Part shown: positions 24,193 through 35,761 of the stretch, in pieces | Layout of the letters: every line of letters begins with the position of its first letter | Numbering within the stretch: position 1 is the stretch's first letter | Source of the DNA: Mortierella alpina | Lineage: Eukaryota; Mortierellomycota; Mortierellomycetes; Mortierellales; Mortierellaceae | Direction of reading: 5' to 3' | Length of the DNA stretch: 64,000 bases | Assembly (NCBI GenBank): GCA_029449245.1 | Contig: JANATF010000012.1 | Coordinates: forward strand, 1 to 64,000 | Translations under genes and position numbers: made by a program | The notes under the pieces: model-generated | The model's input: only the letters and a program-made list of their open reading frames with translations | Databases searched by the model: none | Told to the model about the DNA's origin: nothing

Positions 24193-25477
24193 CTACCGTT
24201 GCCTGCTTCCATCGCTGAAGAAAGAATTTGCTACAAAGGAGATACTCGCCAAGGTTGGGGGCCATCTTCTCTCTAGCACTGCGAATGCGTACTGGTAAAC
24301 CAGCACGCCCAGAGCACTGCGCTGCTCTAGGAGCCTTGTATTGACAGTGCTCAGCCCTTGGGCGGTTTCGACTTGAGTGTCAGAGACTACAAGTTGAACT
24401 TGCCCAGAACACCGTAGCACATGGACAGAATATTGGCTTCCTTCAACGGCTTGCCTTAGACAATCGGACGTATCGCGGCAGCTGGTGACAAAAGAATTGG
24501 TGTCGAGAATTGGGCTCTAGACAACGCTTTCGACGCTTCTCGAAAGCATTTGACAACAGCTAGACAGCGACCTGTCTTCGTATCGCAGAGCCGTACCATT
24601 TTGTCCCCATTTTCTGAGGCAATCAGCTGGCCGTTAGGCGAAAATCCCGCGCTCGTAATGTGTCCAATATGGTTGATTAAAATAGAGTCAGGAGCGCTAG
24701 TTCATGCGTCCCATAACCACATCGTCTTGTCGCTACTACCCGAGGCAATTTGCTGGCCGCTGGCAAAACGCCACGCTTGATGTTGGTATGCCCGGCTAGA
24801 ATGGCACCAAGTGCGCCGCTTTGTGCGTCTCATAGCAGCACTGTCTTATCCCCACCGCTTGAGGCAATCTGCCGACTGCATGGTGAAAATGTCGCGCTTA
24901 AAATCCAATCAGTATGCCCAGTAAGGTTGGCACGAGCTTTATACGTCCCAGAGCCGTAACGTCTTACCCCAACAGTCTGAAGCAACCTGGAGGCCATCCA
25001 TCGAACGCCACGCTCGCAACTGTACTGGTATGACCAGGGAGGATGGACACCAGGGGCACCATTGTGTACGTCCCAGAGCCGCATCGTCCTATCCCAGCTG
25101 CATGAGACAATCTTTCCCCCGCCTGATGAAACCGCCATGCTCTCGATACCGTCGGTATGTCTACGTAGAACACGCGTTTTCTCCCAGGTTGCGATGTCGT
25201 ACAATCTGATGGCGCCATCGTAGAACCCCATGATGGATACCTCACCATCTGCCGAGTATGAGCAAGAGCGCACCAACATGTGTTCGCTGAGATATGGCAG
25301 CTCGCCGAACTGGACCCCTGCCATCTGCACATCGCTCAAATCAGCCTGTCGCAACCATGTATTGCGAAGATGGGTGTTGCTTAGGTCCGCTCCCTGCAAC
25401 TGTGCTGAAGCGAGTTTTCCGCCAGTCAGATCAGCGCCAGGTATCCGTATACCTTTAAGATCGGCCCCAATGATCAA
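24193..25477 (-). pseudogene. decayed pentapeptide-repeat/WD40 protein gene
   Basis: Reading the minus strand from 25477, the sequence first encodes pentapeptide repeats (GADLTGGKLASAQLQGADLS). It then encodes WD40 blades with typical dipeptides, for example GKIVSCSWDRTMRLWDVHNG and later HTDWILSATFSPCSRQIASS. Frame changes occur near 25060, 24840 and again towards 24200, and stops interrupt the later blades, so no full protein can be made. The pentapeptide-then-WD40 order matches the C-terminal half of NACHT/WD40 proteins common in fungi. No NACHT part is visible upstream of 25500. A related pentapeptide relic lies at 13455-13558. Confidence 0.75.
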
Positions 25478-25875
25478 AACATGTTGAAGAACAACAGACA
25501 GACCCTGGCGAAGATCTTCAGGCGTGTGGAGGACCAGTGACAGATGGATACGTTGAAAGGGGTTGTGTGATGGGAGGGGGGAAGGAATACAAAGGAAGGA
25601 GTGTGGGAACGATGCTTGGATGCAACCTTGCTTCGATTGAACATCTTACCCTGACTCGCCTTTGTGTAACATGAGCAAACTCTCCTGGTGGTTCAGGGAT
25701 TGCTCCTGGCAAATGACGAATGGTCTACAGCAAGATTCCTCGACCAAAAGGGGCAGTGTGAAGGCACGACAATCTTTAGCATATACACATGAAGAGTAAT
25801 CTCGGAAACAAGATTTATTTGGATTCGAGCCATCATTCCCCGGTTGATGGCTGTATCTTTCAGCTCTGGGCGACT

Positions 25876-26700
25876 CTACTTGACTTCCGCATATTTCTCC
25901 AGACCATCATGTAGACGTCCAAAGACACCTCCATGCCAGCTCTTCGCCTCCTCCCACTCGTGCTGTGGGAGAGTGGCGCTCATCATGTGTAGCCATCCGC
26001 CGACGATTAGATCGGCATAGCTGGCCTGCTCGCCCAACAAGAAAGGCCCGCTGGTATCCCTCAAAAAGAGCTTGCCAAGGTCGCCCATCATGAGACGCAA
26101 GGACTCTAACATCTTCTCTCGCATTTCGCCCTTGATCTCGAAATCGTTCCAAGATTTTACGCCAGCGCGCCGGACGAATTCGGCCTTGCTGGCTTCCCCG
26201 CTGAGTCCTTCGAAAGGAATATAATAGACCAGAAGACCAACATGGGTGGTGAATGCTGCATCGACGGACATGTTAAATTGGGAATACTCGTCATGTTCAC
26301 CTGCTTTCGGCTCTGACAGTGGCACGAGTATTGGAGTGTCGGGGCTGAAGACGTAATCGAGTTTTTGAGGCGGGAACAGGTCGCCTGAGCCCGCGTCTGG
26401 ATAATTGGCTTGCAAATATTCGGCAATATCGAACGAATCCCCGATCTTGGAGTCTGTGTTGGGATCGATCAGGATGGGGAGTGTGTAGAAGTTCGAGCCA
26501 TCGCCAAACTTTCGACAGGCGTCCACACCGAGATCGCGGCGAACCTGAGCAATGTCGGGAAGCGGCACCAGTGTGGTCGAATAGGCGACATTCTTGAAGT
26601 TGAGAGCCAGTCGAGACTTCCAAGGGTTCGGACTGCATGGATGGCGCATAGCAATGTCGTAGAATATCATGGCTCTGGAGGGCTGGGATGGTGCTGCCAT
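25876..26700 (-). CDS. glutathione S-transferase-like protein
   Basis: An uninterrupted frame encodes 274 residues starting MAAPSQPSRAMIFYDI. The N-terminal 100 residues fit a thioredoxin-fold GST_N domain: the strand MIFYDIAM, the segment PWKSRLALNFKNV, a TLPILIDPN strand with the cis-Pro, and KIGDSFDIAEYLQ, where the D-S/D-I pair normally contacts glutathione. The C-terminal half is helical and ends with GEQASYADLIVGGWLHMM, the usual N-capping region of GST_C. It resembles fungal GSTs linked with secondary metabolism or detoxification. The substrate cannot be told. The start was chosen because the ATG follows a TATA box by 56 bases; an upstream in-frame ATG at 26826 would overlap that promoter. 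Confidence 0.85.
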   Translation of the reverse strand: MAAPSQPSRAMIFYDIAMRHPCSPNPWKSRLALNFKNVAYSTTLVPLPDIAQVRRDLGVDACRKFGDGSNFYTLPILIDPNTDSKIGDSFDIAEYLQANYPDAGSGDLFPPQKLDYVFSPDTPILVPLSEPKAGEHDEYSQFNMSVDAAFTTHVGLLVYYIPFEGLSGEASKAEFVRRAGVKSWNDFEIKGEMREKMLESLRLMMGDLGKLFLRDTSGPFLLGEQASYADLIVGGWLHMMSATLPQHEWEEAKSWHGGVFGRLHDGLEKYAEVK

Positions 26701-26755
26701 TGTAAGTAGATGAGGAGGGTGGGAATGAGTTGTGCAATCTGCTTGGGATGCCTCC

Positions 26756-26763
26756 TTTTTATA
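26756..26763 (-). promoter_or_regulatory. TATA box of the GST-like gene
   Basis: The minus strand reads tataaaaa 56 bases before the chosen ATG at 26700, which supports that start and suggests inducible expression. Confidence 0.5.
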
Positions 26764-27199
26764 GTCCAGGGTCGTCGTCGACGACACATTCCAGAACAGC
26801 ACGACTGTACTGCGGTGCTGCGGCAAACCTTCCTAACACGGAAAACAGGTTTGCTTGACACCCAGATCGGCTAAACGCTAGACCGCTCGAAAGACTGGGG
26901 CCCACATCCCCGTCCGCGTCAACGCACTGCAGCCAAGACAGATGAAATCACGGTACAGTAGTAGCTTTGCTGAATGGCACCCACTGCACTGTGCCCCTGA
27001 ACCCTCTCTTTACATATTTGCGCGATGAGGACTGAACCTTATCTAATTACTGTGTCGCCATGTGCCGCCATGTCCAGCACCGGTGCGGGATGCTCCTTGG
27101 GTTGTCCTTCTTGTAAGCGTTGCTGGGGCTGCTCCTTTTTCTACTTCTAGTTGTATTATGATCCATGCTAAATTCGAAAAACAGCTTCTATGGCTCAGT
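26764..27199. other. intergenic
   Basis: The spacer between the GST-like promoter and the 3' end of the Hsp110 gene. No coding signal is seen. Confidence 0.5.
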
Positions 27200-29794
27200 C
27201 TAATCAATATCCATATCCTTGGACTCGTCGTGCTTGGTCTCCTCCTCCGAAGCCTCCTTCTCGTCCGAGGGGGTCGACGAACCAGGCGTGGGCACCTCGG
27301 GGGTCTCGACCACCACAGGCTTGGGCTTGGGCTTGTTCAAAATGGGCGTGGCAAAGTAGACAATGTCATCCCTCTGCTTTCTGATCTCAGCCGACGAGAT
27401 GGCGGGCGTCTCAAACTTCTTCAGCATCGACTGACGCTCCTCCTTGTTCTCGATCCAGGTCTGGGCCTTAGAGCATTTCTCAACAATCGAGTTCTTCTCC
27501 GCCTCGGGAATGTGAGCATACTTCTCCTCGGTCGAGGTGGCCTGCGACATCAGCTGGTTGATCGACTCACGGAGCTCACGGGAGGCATTGGCACGGGCTT
27601 CAACCTCGCGGTAACGCTCAACAACGGGCTTGCCAACGATATGGAGCTCGCCCAACTTGGCGGCATAGACCGACTTGGTGGTCTCGTCACCCTCATCGTA
27701 CAACCAGTTCTCGGCATCGTTCAGATCCTGCACAAACTTCTCCTTATCCGCAGGGTTGACGAAATCTCTGTAGACACCGTCGACCTTGGAGCGGGTATCG
27801 TAGATGTACTCCTCCAGGGCGTTCTTGGCCATCTCAGTGTCGACCACCAGCTTGTCAGAGGCAATCATCTCCATCTCCTTCTCTCGGAGCTCGGTGGCAA
27901 CAGCGCGGTCCAAAGTAGAGGTGGCGCTAACAACAGACAAATCGCCCTTCTTGACCAGCTTCTTGACCTTGCGGGTCAAAGGAGCCTCGGGAGCAGCATC
28001 GGCACCCTCGGCACCCTCAGCAGCGGGGGCAGCATCAGTGGCCTTGGACTCTTCAATCAACTCCTCCTTGGTCACTTCCTCGACAATGTAAGCGCTCTCG
28101 ACAGTCAAGACACCGTGGATGTTGACTCTGGCCTTGACCTTGACGCAAGCGGGCTCGCCGTTGATAGGCTCAACACCCTTGACAGTGAAGCGAGCGATCC
28201 AGGGGTTGATGCCGGCGGGGATGTTCTCGGGCTCGGAGTACTGGGCCTCCAAGTCGAAGGGCTGGGAGCGGTAGAAGGTCAAGATCTTTGTGGAGGGAAT
28301 AGTGTTGTTCTTGTTGAAGACAACGAGCTCGGTCTCGTCCTCCTCGGGAGTCTTCTCCCAGGTCATCTTGATGGGGTAGTTGGTGATATCCTGGACTGTA
28401 AAGTCGCGGACCTTGAAGGTAGGCGAGAGCATGGCGCACTGAAGGGCAGCACCGCGAGCAACGGCCTCGTCCTGGTTCAAGGTGGAGGAGAGATCCTTCT
28501 TGAAGAAGCCCTGGATGCGCTCCTTGAGGGAAGGGATGCGGGTAGAGCCTCCGACGATCTCGACGGCATCAATCTCCTCAACGGTCAGACCAGCCTCGTC
28601 CAAAGCCTTCTGGAGAGGGGCCTCGACGCGGGAGATCAGGTCCTGGGCCAGCTCCTCAAACTCGGCGCGCTTCATCATCGAGGCGACATCACGGTCCTCC
28701 ATAATGGACTCGATGTTGAGGGGGGCCTGGGCGTTGGCCGAGAGGACCTTCTTCAGCTTCTCGCATCCAGCCATGAGGCGGATCATGGCCTTGCCGTTCG
28801 ACTTGACATCGATGTTGTACTTGGTCTTGAACTCGGCAGCAAAGTGATCGACGAGCATGCGGTCAAAGTCACGACCACCAAAGTGTCTGTCAAAGGCACG
28901 GGACTTGACGGTGAGCTGACCCTTGATGAAGGAGACGATGGAGACAGTGTAGGTGGAGTGACCGACATCGACAAAGCAGACGTTGCGGGCCTTGTCCTCG
29001 GGCAAATCAGTCTTGGTGATACCGTAGCCGAGAGCGGTGGCGGTCGAGTCGTTGATGAGGCGAAGGACGTTCAATCCAGCGACATCGGCGGCATCGAGGA
29101 CAGCGCGGCGCTGGACATCCGTGAACCAGGCGGGGATGGCGATAACGCAGTCCGACACGGGCGACTTGGTCTCAGCAGTGGCAATCTCCTTCATCTTGGT
29201 CAAGTACATGGCAAAGACCTGGAGCGTGGTGAAGGTGGTCTCCTGTCCCTGGTAGTTGACTTTGACACCGAGCTGGCCGTTGATGTCGACCAGAGGGGCA
29301 GTCAAGTACTGCTTCTCGATCTCCTGAATCTCCTTGTCGGCATAGGTGCGTCCGATGATGCGCTTCAAGGACGAGATGGTGTTCTTGAAGTTGGAGATCT
29401 CCTGAGTCTTGGCAGTCTCTCCGAGGTAGCGCTGCTTGGGTCCGAAGGAGACCAGGGACTATGCGATTGATTGAGGAGGGTCAGCATAACAATACCACGG
29501 TATCGCACAGTGCTGCGGCGGCTTTGATAGCTTGAAAAGGACATTGGTCTGCTTACAGGAGTGAAACGGTTGGAGACTTCGTTGCAGACAACATCGATAC
29601 CGCGGTTTCTGGCAACGGCGATAACCGACTGCAAGTTACCGAAATCAATACCTAGGAGAGAAGTACATTCGCAAGGGCGGTGGCCGTTAGAGGGTCTGCT
29701 GTGCTCCTCAAGAAGGCCTCGAGAATTGTCCACTCGCCATCGCCAGGACTGTCAGACACAAAGAAAGGGATGTGCTCATACCAACGACAGACAT
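27200..29794 (-). CDS. Hsp110-type chaperone / Hsp70 nucleotide exchange factor (Sse1 family)
   Basis: Three minus-strand exons, 29794-29782, 29651-29557 and 29458-27200, give 788 residues. The first exon codes only four residues plus one base (MSVV). The ATPase domain starts [20 protein letters not shown], where canonical Hsp70s have G-T-T; the N-L-Q variant is typical of Hsp110. Other landmarks are [28 protein letters not shown] and [17 protein letters not shown]. The beta domain holds the long acidic/Ala insertion of the family (about residues 500-530), and the C-terminus ends in acid-rich KDMDID. Family knowledge: Sse1/Hsp88 exchanges nucleotide on cytosolic Hsp70 and holds unfolded clients. 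It shares a 267-base divergent promoter with the hydrolase at 30062. Confidence 0.95.
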
Positions 29795-30061
29795 GATGTG
29801 AAAGTAGCTGGGGGGAGGAGGAGATGAGGAGTGGGGAGATGGAGATGAAGGAGGCTGGAACGAGTGATCTTACTCTGCACCTAAACCAGTCGTTCTCCAG
29901 CGGCCGTGACTGGCATCTGATCCAATTGTAAACATTCGCCCCTGCCCTGAACAACGCCCGCCGCCCGCTGCGCCGTGACTTTGTTCTTCCTACGCTTTGC
30001 CACAGAGAGTTCTCACTCTCTCTCTCTTTGCATTCACTCCTCGCCCCACCCATCTTCGACC

Positions 30062-31290
30062 ATGACTCTCCGCATCCTCTGTCTCCACGGATATACACAG
30101 GTACTGCCGAACAGCCATCAGCAGGTGTCCCACGCCACAATGACCATAAGGACCCAGCACCCTTTTGTAGCCCTTACTGACGTTCGTCTTGCTCGTCGCA
30201 CCACGGCTGATAGAACGCACTCTCCTTCACCAAGAAGTCCGCTGCCTTTCGCAAGAGTCTCAAGGACATTGCTGATCTTGGTAATTTGGTGGCACCTATA
30301 TGAGCGGGCACTGTCAAAAGGCGAAGCACTAATACTAACCTTCGTCTTGTCTGATTCTCCTGCGGCTGAATATAGTATACGTTACAGCGCCTCACATCGT
30401 TCCTATCCCTACACTCGAGACCCCTGAGGAACGTGAACAGGATGAATTAGTCGACTTAGAACCAGGTATGGTTAGCTAAAAAAAAAAAATAAGGCAGCCA
30501 CGATTTAGGATTGGTGCATAGCTTTGCAGCAGCATCAGATTTCCAAGTAACACATATCATTTCGGCGCGCATAGAGGCGGTTCCTTATGGATGGTGGACT
30601 TCATCACCTGAGAAACCACAACACAAGGGCTTTGACGAAAGCTTGACTGGGCTTCGGGACGTTCTTGAAAAGCAGGTACTATAGCCATATCTTTCAAGCT
30701 AACGCAAACTGCCGTCAGTCTAATCGATGCCATGGCGAAGTGGAGCAACGACTGCTTACACATGTTCACGCCCTCTTGCCATTTAGGGACCATTTGACGG
30801 AGTGATGGGATTCTCACAAGGCGCCTCGATGGCCAGTATACTGCAGCTCCTTCTGGAACGACCTCATCTGTCCCCAGTCATGTCTACGTGCAAACACGCG
30901 CCATTCAAGTTTGCAATCATTGTCTCGGGATTTGAGCCACGAGATGCGGAAAAGCTGACCTGGTACACAAACCAATACCCAGCGTTGGAAGTCTTGGACG
31001 CCAGCACGCTAGCAAAGGACGGACTGGACAGCGGCAATGGCAGCGAGAATGGAAGCATTAAAGGCGAGGACGACGTAGGCTCAAGGACACTCTTCGGCGT
31101 GCAGGGCGCTAGCTTGCACGTCATCGGCAAGAACGATGTTATTATTGAGCCCGAGCGATCTGAGGGTCTGTTGAAGCATTATGAGTACCGTAAACCGGTA
31201 ACCCTGTATCATGATGGAGGACATTATTTACCATCGAATGCTGCGAGCCGGCAGGCTTACAAGGCTTTTGTGCAATCCTTTGCATCATAA
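30062..31290 (+). CDS. FSH-family serine hydrolase (OVCA2/Fsh-like)
   Basis: Five exons (30062-30100, 30214-30280, 30376-30465, 30575-30675, 30787-31290) join in frame to 266 residues. The start MTLRILCLHGYTQ is the typical first strand and oxyanion region of the FSH alpha/beta-hydrolase family. The nucleophile elbow is GFSQGAS. The acid is likely the Asp of GKNDVIIEPERS and the base is in HDGGHYLPSN. The segment PYGWWTSSPEKPQHKGF is also characteristic. A Gly/Ser/Asn-rich loop near residue 190 is an insertion compared with yeast Fsh1. Family knowledge: cytosolic serine esterases with poorly known substrates. All introns are small with GT-AG ends. Confidence 0.9.
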
Positions 31291-31665
31291 GCATCTAGGC
31301 CGGACTAGACTGAACTAGATTAGACGCAATAGACGCATAACATTCTCAAGTCGCCTTGTCAGAAGACTGACTACTTAAAAGGAAGATGGCAAGAGCTGGA
31401 GCGTGCTTTTCACGTAAAGACCTATGGGTAGTCAACGCTTCAACTTGCTGTTCCTGCATATGACCCATGGAAGCAGTAACGTTAACAACAGGTTCGGATT
31501 TCGTGTCTATTCATGCTGATTGTTATCGCTTGTGCAACACTCGAGACTAGGCCTTTCACTTCCAGATCCTCATCTGACTTTTGCCGTATACCTCCACAGA
31601 ACTACATCGGTAGGCCGGTGAGTAAAGCATTGAAAGAATGTGGAGTGAAGGGAGCTGCAGTACGG
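31291..31665. other. intergenic
   Basis: Between the FSH hydrolase and the duplicated promoter block. No gene is seen. Confidence 0.5.
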
Positions 31666-32221
31666 GATGTGGGTGCTCAAGAGCACTGTTTAAAACAAGG
31701 TTTCGCTCATTACGCGTGTACTCTTGGCCTTGAAGTGTTGACCACAGCCCTTGAAGTGTTGACCACAGCCCTTGGAGGCGTGAGTGCCAAACTGGCCATT
31801 GCGGGTTGCTGACAGGCGGCTTCCATTCGTTAGTGTGTTTGTGCACAAATGATTTCTGTGTAATGAGGGAAGGACAATGCGGGATGCGGGGTAGCCTTGG
31901 TCCGAGAACAACAGAGGAGAACGTGCTTGTTCTCCTTTGCGAGCACTTTTGCTTTCCCCCACACTTTCTCCACAGCTCATCCCATCGACACTCACTCTCC
32001 CCTTCCTGCTCTCCCCTCCTACTTGCTCCTCGTACCTTCTCGCGTGCACTCTTCCTTGAACCTGCCTTATGGCCCCGACGTTTTTAGGCGCCCGCTAACA
32101 GAAAAAAGAAATGCCACTCTTGATTCACGCCGTACCACTGGCCAAGACATGGCTGGGCGCACACCACTGGAAGACACCGCAGCCTGACGACTTGCCCGAA
32201 GAAATGCACGTAAGTATTTGA
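31666..32221. repeat. segmental duplication copy 1: promoter plus first exon
   Basis: This block of about 556 bases is repeated at 46766-47311 with about 95% identity by eye. It starts at gatgtgggtgctcaa and ends with the 5' splice site gtaagtatttga of the gene at 32111. It includes a 21-base tandem repeat (31728-31748 and 31749-31769, ccttgaagtgttgaccacag-type). Relative to copy 2 it has about 13 extra bases after the first 15. As the rest of the gene follows only here, this is the parental copy. Confidence 0.9.
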
Positions 32222-34165
32222 AGGAGAAAAAAGTAGCAAGAGGGCCAAGAACGTCGTTTCTCACTTATCCTGCTCTCCTTCAGAATGAATGTGCCTTCGA
32301 GGCCAGAATGAACGGCATTGAACATTCATTCATTCGTTTTTTATATATGGCAGCCTGCTTGAGACAGGAGCACACCCCCGCCTTCTTGCATTTTCATTCC
32401 CCTGAATGTGGTGGTTTAAATATCCGGCTCGCTTTGCTAACAACTCATCTTTAAACCGCTTCCCCTCCCCTTTACCACTTCCCCTCGCCATCATACACGT
32501 GTAGTATCTTGCGTATGCAGACGTTCAAGACCGGTTCCTCCAGCTCGACAAGGTTGCACTGGACACATACCCAACCTACTGGCCCAATGTCATTATTAGT
32601 TTCCTCCTCGCTGCAGTATTAACGGCCTCGGTAGCAGGCATTCTCCAAACAGGGACCAACTATTCCGTTGTTGGCCAGGGCGGATGCTTTCTCTTGCCCA
32701 TTACGATTGTCCTATGGGCTAAAATTCGAAAAGAAACAAAGGCTCGGGCGTGCAAGAGGGTATGTGTGTGTGTGTGCACAAAAACGCAAAAAAGGAAACA
32801 CCATGTGCCCTGAAAAATGAAATAGAGTTATCCTGTTTTCGCCAAATTGACAATTTTTTTTTCTCACGTTTGGTTCATGCACAGTTCAGGCATCAGTCCC
32901 AAAAACTGCTGAGGGCTTGGACAGCGCAGGATACGGAATCACACGCCATGCAGTGGAAGTTGCGCCGGAGGCCACTGTCTAGAGCTGAGCCATGGTTAGG
33001 CAACAGGAGTAGCAGCGTAGAATCGATGCAGCAGCGCCGAGATGAGTTATACCATGAAGAACAGGAGCAGGATGAGGAGCCTCGCCTTGACGGTCAGTCG
33101 AGTCGAAGTTTGGAAATCATCATAGGCGATAATGCAAGCCATCCAGCACAGACTGAGCAACCCGATGGCGGCAGTGAACATCGACCGTCCTCAACGGCAG
33201 CAACCACACCAGGTGTGGTTCAGGTTCAGGGGGACTCGCGCGAATCAGGTCGGAGTCTTCCTACGTTTGCATCTTCCGCAACGTCGATGACGTTTTCATC
33301 CACAATCAGTATCTACACCGCTCTTGGGATGAACTCTCAGTTTCACAGGGCGTCTACAGCAGAGACCATTGCCAATGCCCTCACCATCGGCACAGAAGCT
33401 GAAGGAACCCCGCGTGCAACCATCTTCCGAATAGAGCATCAAACAGGAGCAATGGCACAGACCGCAGGAGAAGCAACTGAACCCTCCACCGACGCGACGA
33501 TGTCTGATATGCCAGCCTCTTTAAACACAGCAACCCCCCCTAGGCATTCTTTCTGGTCAGCAGTCCGACAGGTGTTACGAAGCTACTACTGCTGTGCGTA
33601 CATCTTTAGGGAGCGCCACGTCTGGTTGATTGAGATCTCACTACGAGAGTGTCAATTGGACGAGTATGTGCTCACTGTTCCCAGCCCAGTATACTCGGCT
33701 TATCGTTTACCTACTTATGAGGATGTCGTCGGCCAAAGCCGTAGATTGGCCTCGGCGCGGTCCAGTCGTGTGGCAGTGAACAGGTTCATAGGCGCACCTC
33801 CTGCTTATGACGATGAGTCCGACAATCAATCTGAGGACGAGGATGAGGACGGTGTCGATAACGAGGATCGGGAGGGAGGACACAGCAGTGAGCGTGATGG
33901 ATCGAGCCTCCCTGTTGCTGCTTCATATAGTGTCACTATGCCACCAACGCAGATGGTGATGGTAGAGAGAACACCTACTGACCTCAGCACAGTCATCGTT
34001 CGATCATCCGTCGTGGGACCACCGATGCCACCCTCGTTGTTGACGTCGTTGTCAAGGTCATCTTCTTTGAACCGCGCTGGCTCTGTCGATGTTCTGGACT
34101 CGATAGAGACCGACGTTGGTTCTGCTTCTTCCACAGCACTATCTGTCATGGGCAAAGGTGCCTAA
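32111..34165 (+). CDS. two-TM membrane protein with long disordered tail, orphan
   Basis: Three exons, 32111-32209, 32505-32759 and 32885-34165, all in phase 0, encode 544 residues. The short N-terminus (MPLLIHAVPLAKTWLGAHHW) is followed by YLAYADVQDRFLQLDKVALD. Two hydrophobic helices follow, at about residues 61-80 (NVIISFLLAAVLTASVAGIL) and 92-107 (CFLLPITIVLWAKI). The remaining 420 residues are hydrophilic and Ser/Thr/Glu-rich, with PPAYDDE and PTYEDVVG motifs. These resemble PPxY/PxY-type ligands for WW-domain ubiquitin ligases such as Rsp5. An adaptor role at an endomembrane is possible but inferred. Its promoter and first exon are copied beside locus B. Confidence 0.8.
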
Positions 34166-34807
34166 TTTGAAAGATATCCTGTTGGTGGAATAACATTGTA
34201 CACTAGTGTTCTTGTCAAATATAATCTTGCCATGTAGTCTCACACTATTTTCACTCCAATTGGCTCATAAGGGCTCTTACTACACGCGAGTTCTGCTCTT
34301 ATCAACCTATTTGTCTTGTACCCAACGATCGACGAGCACTCAATAATCGGAAGTGAAAACTCCTTTTAAGACTCTAGCACAAGTTGCATAAGGTGAGAGC
34401 TATTTATGTTTCAAGAATGTCCCTGCCACCTGCTAGAGTATAATGCGTGAAACCCTATGTAGGTAGCTCATGAGAACCATGAATATATGGCCTATGGATT
34501 GAGATGGTGGAGTGAGAAAATGGTTCGGAACGCGATCTCATTGACGTGACTTGCGTGGGCGCAGCACTGTTTCAAAGACTAAAAATCAACCTTTATCCTC
34601 TGGAAAGAATAGTATCCTCAACAAGGGTCTGCCATTTATGAGGTCGTGTACTGTTTGACTAAGCCCTCTCCCACACACACACACACACAATTCTAACCGA
34701 ATTTCATCGTTGAGATTTCATCGAGGGAGTGGTCATTGGGAAGCGGTTGACATATCCAAGAAAGAGTTCTCGCGAGAAATCGTTTACTGACAAGCATATA
34801 GTCTATT
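34166..34807. other. intergenic with CA microsatellite
   Basis: The convergent spacer between the two-TM gene and the small secreted protein. It holds a (CA)n run at 34672-34688. No gene is seen. Confidence 0.5.
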
Positions 34808-35044
34808 TTATTCGTAGCAGTTCTCGAGGCTGTCGACCCACTTGTAATAGACATCATCAACACACTGCTTGCGTTCTGGGTGGCGGGGCTGCCTGGGATG
34901 TGCAAGGATACAGCTACCGACTGATTCGCTGAATGCCTCGTCCGCCTTTTGGATGCAGACAGGGTCTCCTTGGGCATTGACGGACGTGAGGCCGGCAGCG
35001 AGAACGCTGACGATAGCCATCAGTGAAGCGGTGCTGGACTTCAT
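34808..35044 (-). CDS. small secreted 4-Cys protein
   Basis: A 78-residue frame begins MKSSTASLMAIVSVLAAGLT and has a clear signal peptide ending near VNAQG. The mature part of about 54 residues carries four Cys (VC-, -SC-, -QC- and -NC-), likely forming two disulfides, and is charged. It is the first of three minus-strand small secreted protein genes in 2.1 kb. Function is unknown; an effector-like or wall role is possible. No intron is needed. Confidence 0.7.
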   Translation of the reverse strand: MKSSTASLMAIVSVLAAGLTSVNAQGDPVCIQKADEAFSESVGSCILAHPRQPRHPERKQCVDDVYYKWVDSLENCYE

Positions 35045-35761
35045 AGCGATGGGATGTCTGTATGTGGGAGAATATTTTTCTCAACGTAAAGACGATCGTT
35101 GAATGAAGCGGCGAGTGTGGTCGGAAGAACGGAGTTGAATTGGAGACAGGGAGAGAGAGAGGCAAGGAGGGGGGAGTCGAAGAGAAAACTGGCGTGAGCG
35201 GACAGGGGAGCCGGGGGGAAAGTCAGGAGCAAGATGGTGCACGACGGACGACCTTAAAATTGAATAATCCTGGGTAAAGCTAATGCTAGTGCGCCGTTCC
35301 ATGAACACAAGCGAGGATTGCGATAAAAATAGCCACAACATGATCATATCAATCGTCACCTGTCGTTTGATAGCCGTTGTTGGTATGTTGGTAAGTTTTC
35401 GCGTTAGTGCGTTTTGTGACCCCAACCATGCGTTGACGCGCCGCTCTTGTGCAGTCTTGCGTCGTACAAAACTCACCAGCAATCTGATGCCCCAATCCAT
35501 CTCCGTTCATGTGCTCCGCTAAAGCTCTTTCTTGGGTCGGGTCATTATTACAATCAACTCTTTCTTGGGTTGGGTCATCATTAACAAACATATCAGACCA
35601 TGCAGTATTATCAATTCGTTTAGAGGATGTTTGCAGTCGGCGTTTATTTGGGATTCAATGGATTGTGGATCTCTGCTCTGGATAGGAAGGAAGAAAGGCA
35701 AGTGTCAAAATAGGCCAGTGAATATGAAATCGAAGGTAGAGAAGAGTTGCTAACTGCGAGT
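35045..35761. other. intergenic with short direct repeat
   Basis: The upstream region of the 78-residue secreted gene. A partly conserved direct repeat, ctctttcttgggt(c/t)gggtcat, occurs near 35523 and 35559. No gene is seen. Confidence 0.5.

Noticed and set aside
27062-29470. An 802-codon open frame on the plus strand
   Set aside because: It lies antisense to the Hsp110 gene, is a Leu/Gly/Val-rich mirror of biased codons and shows no domain.
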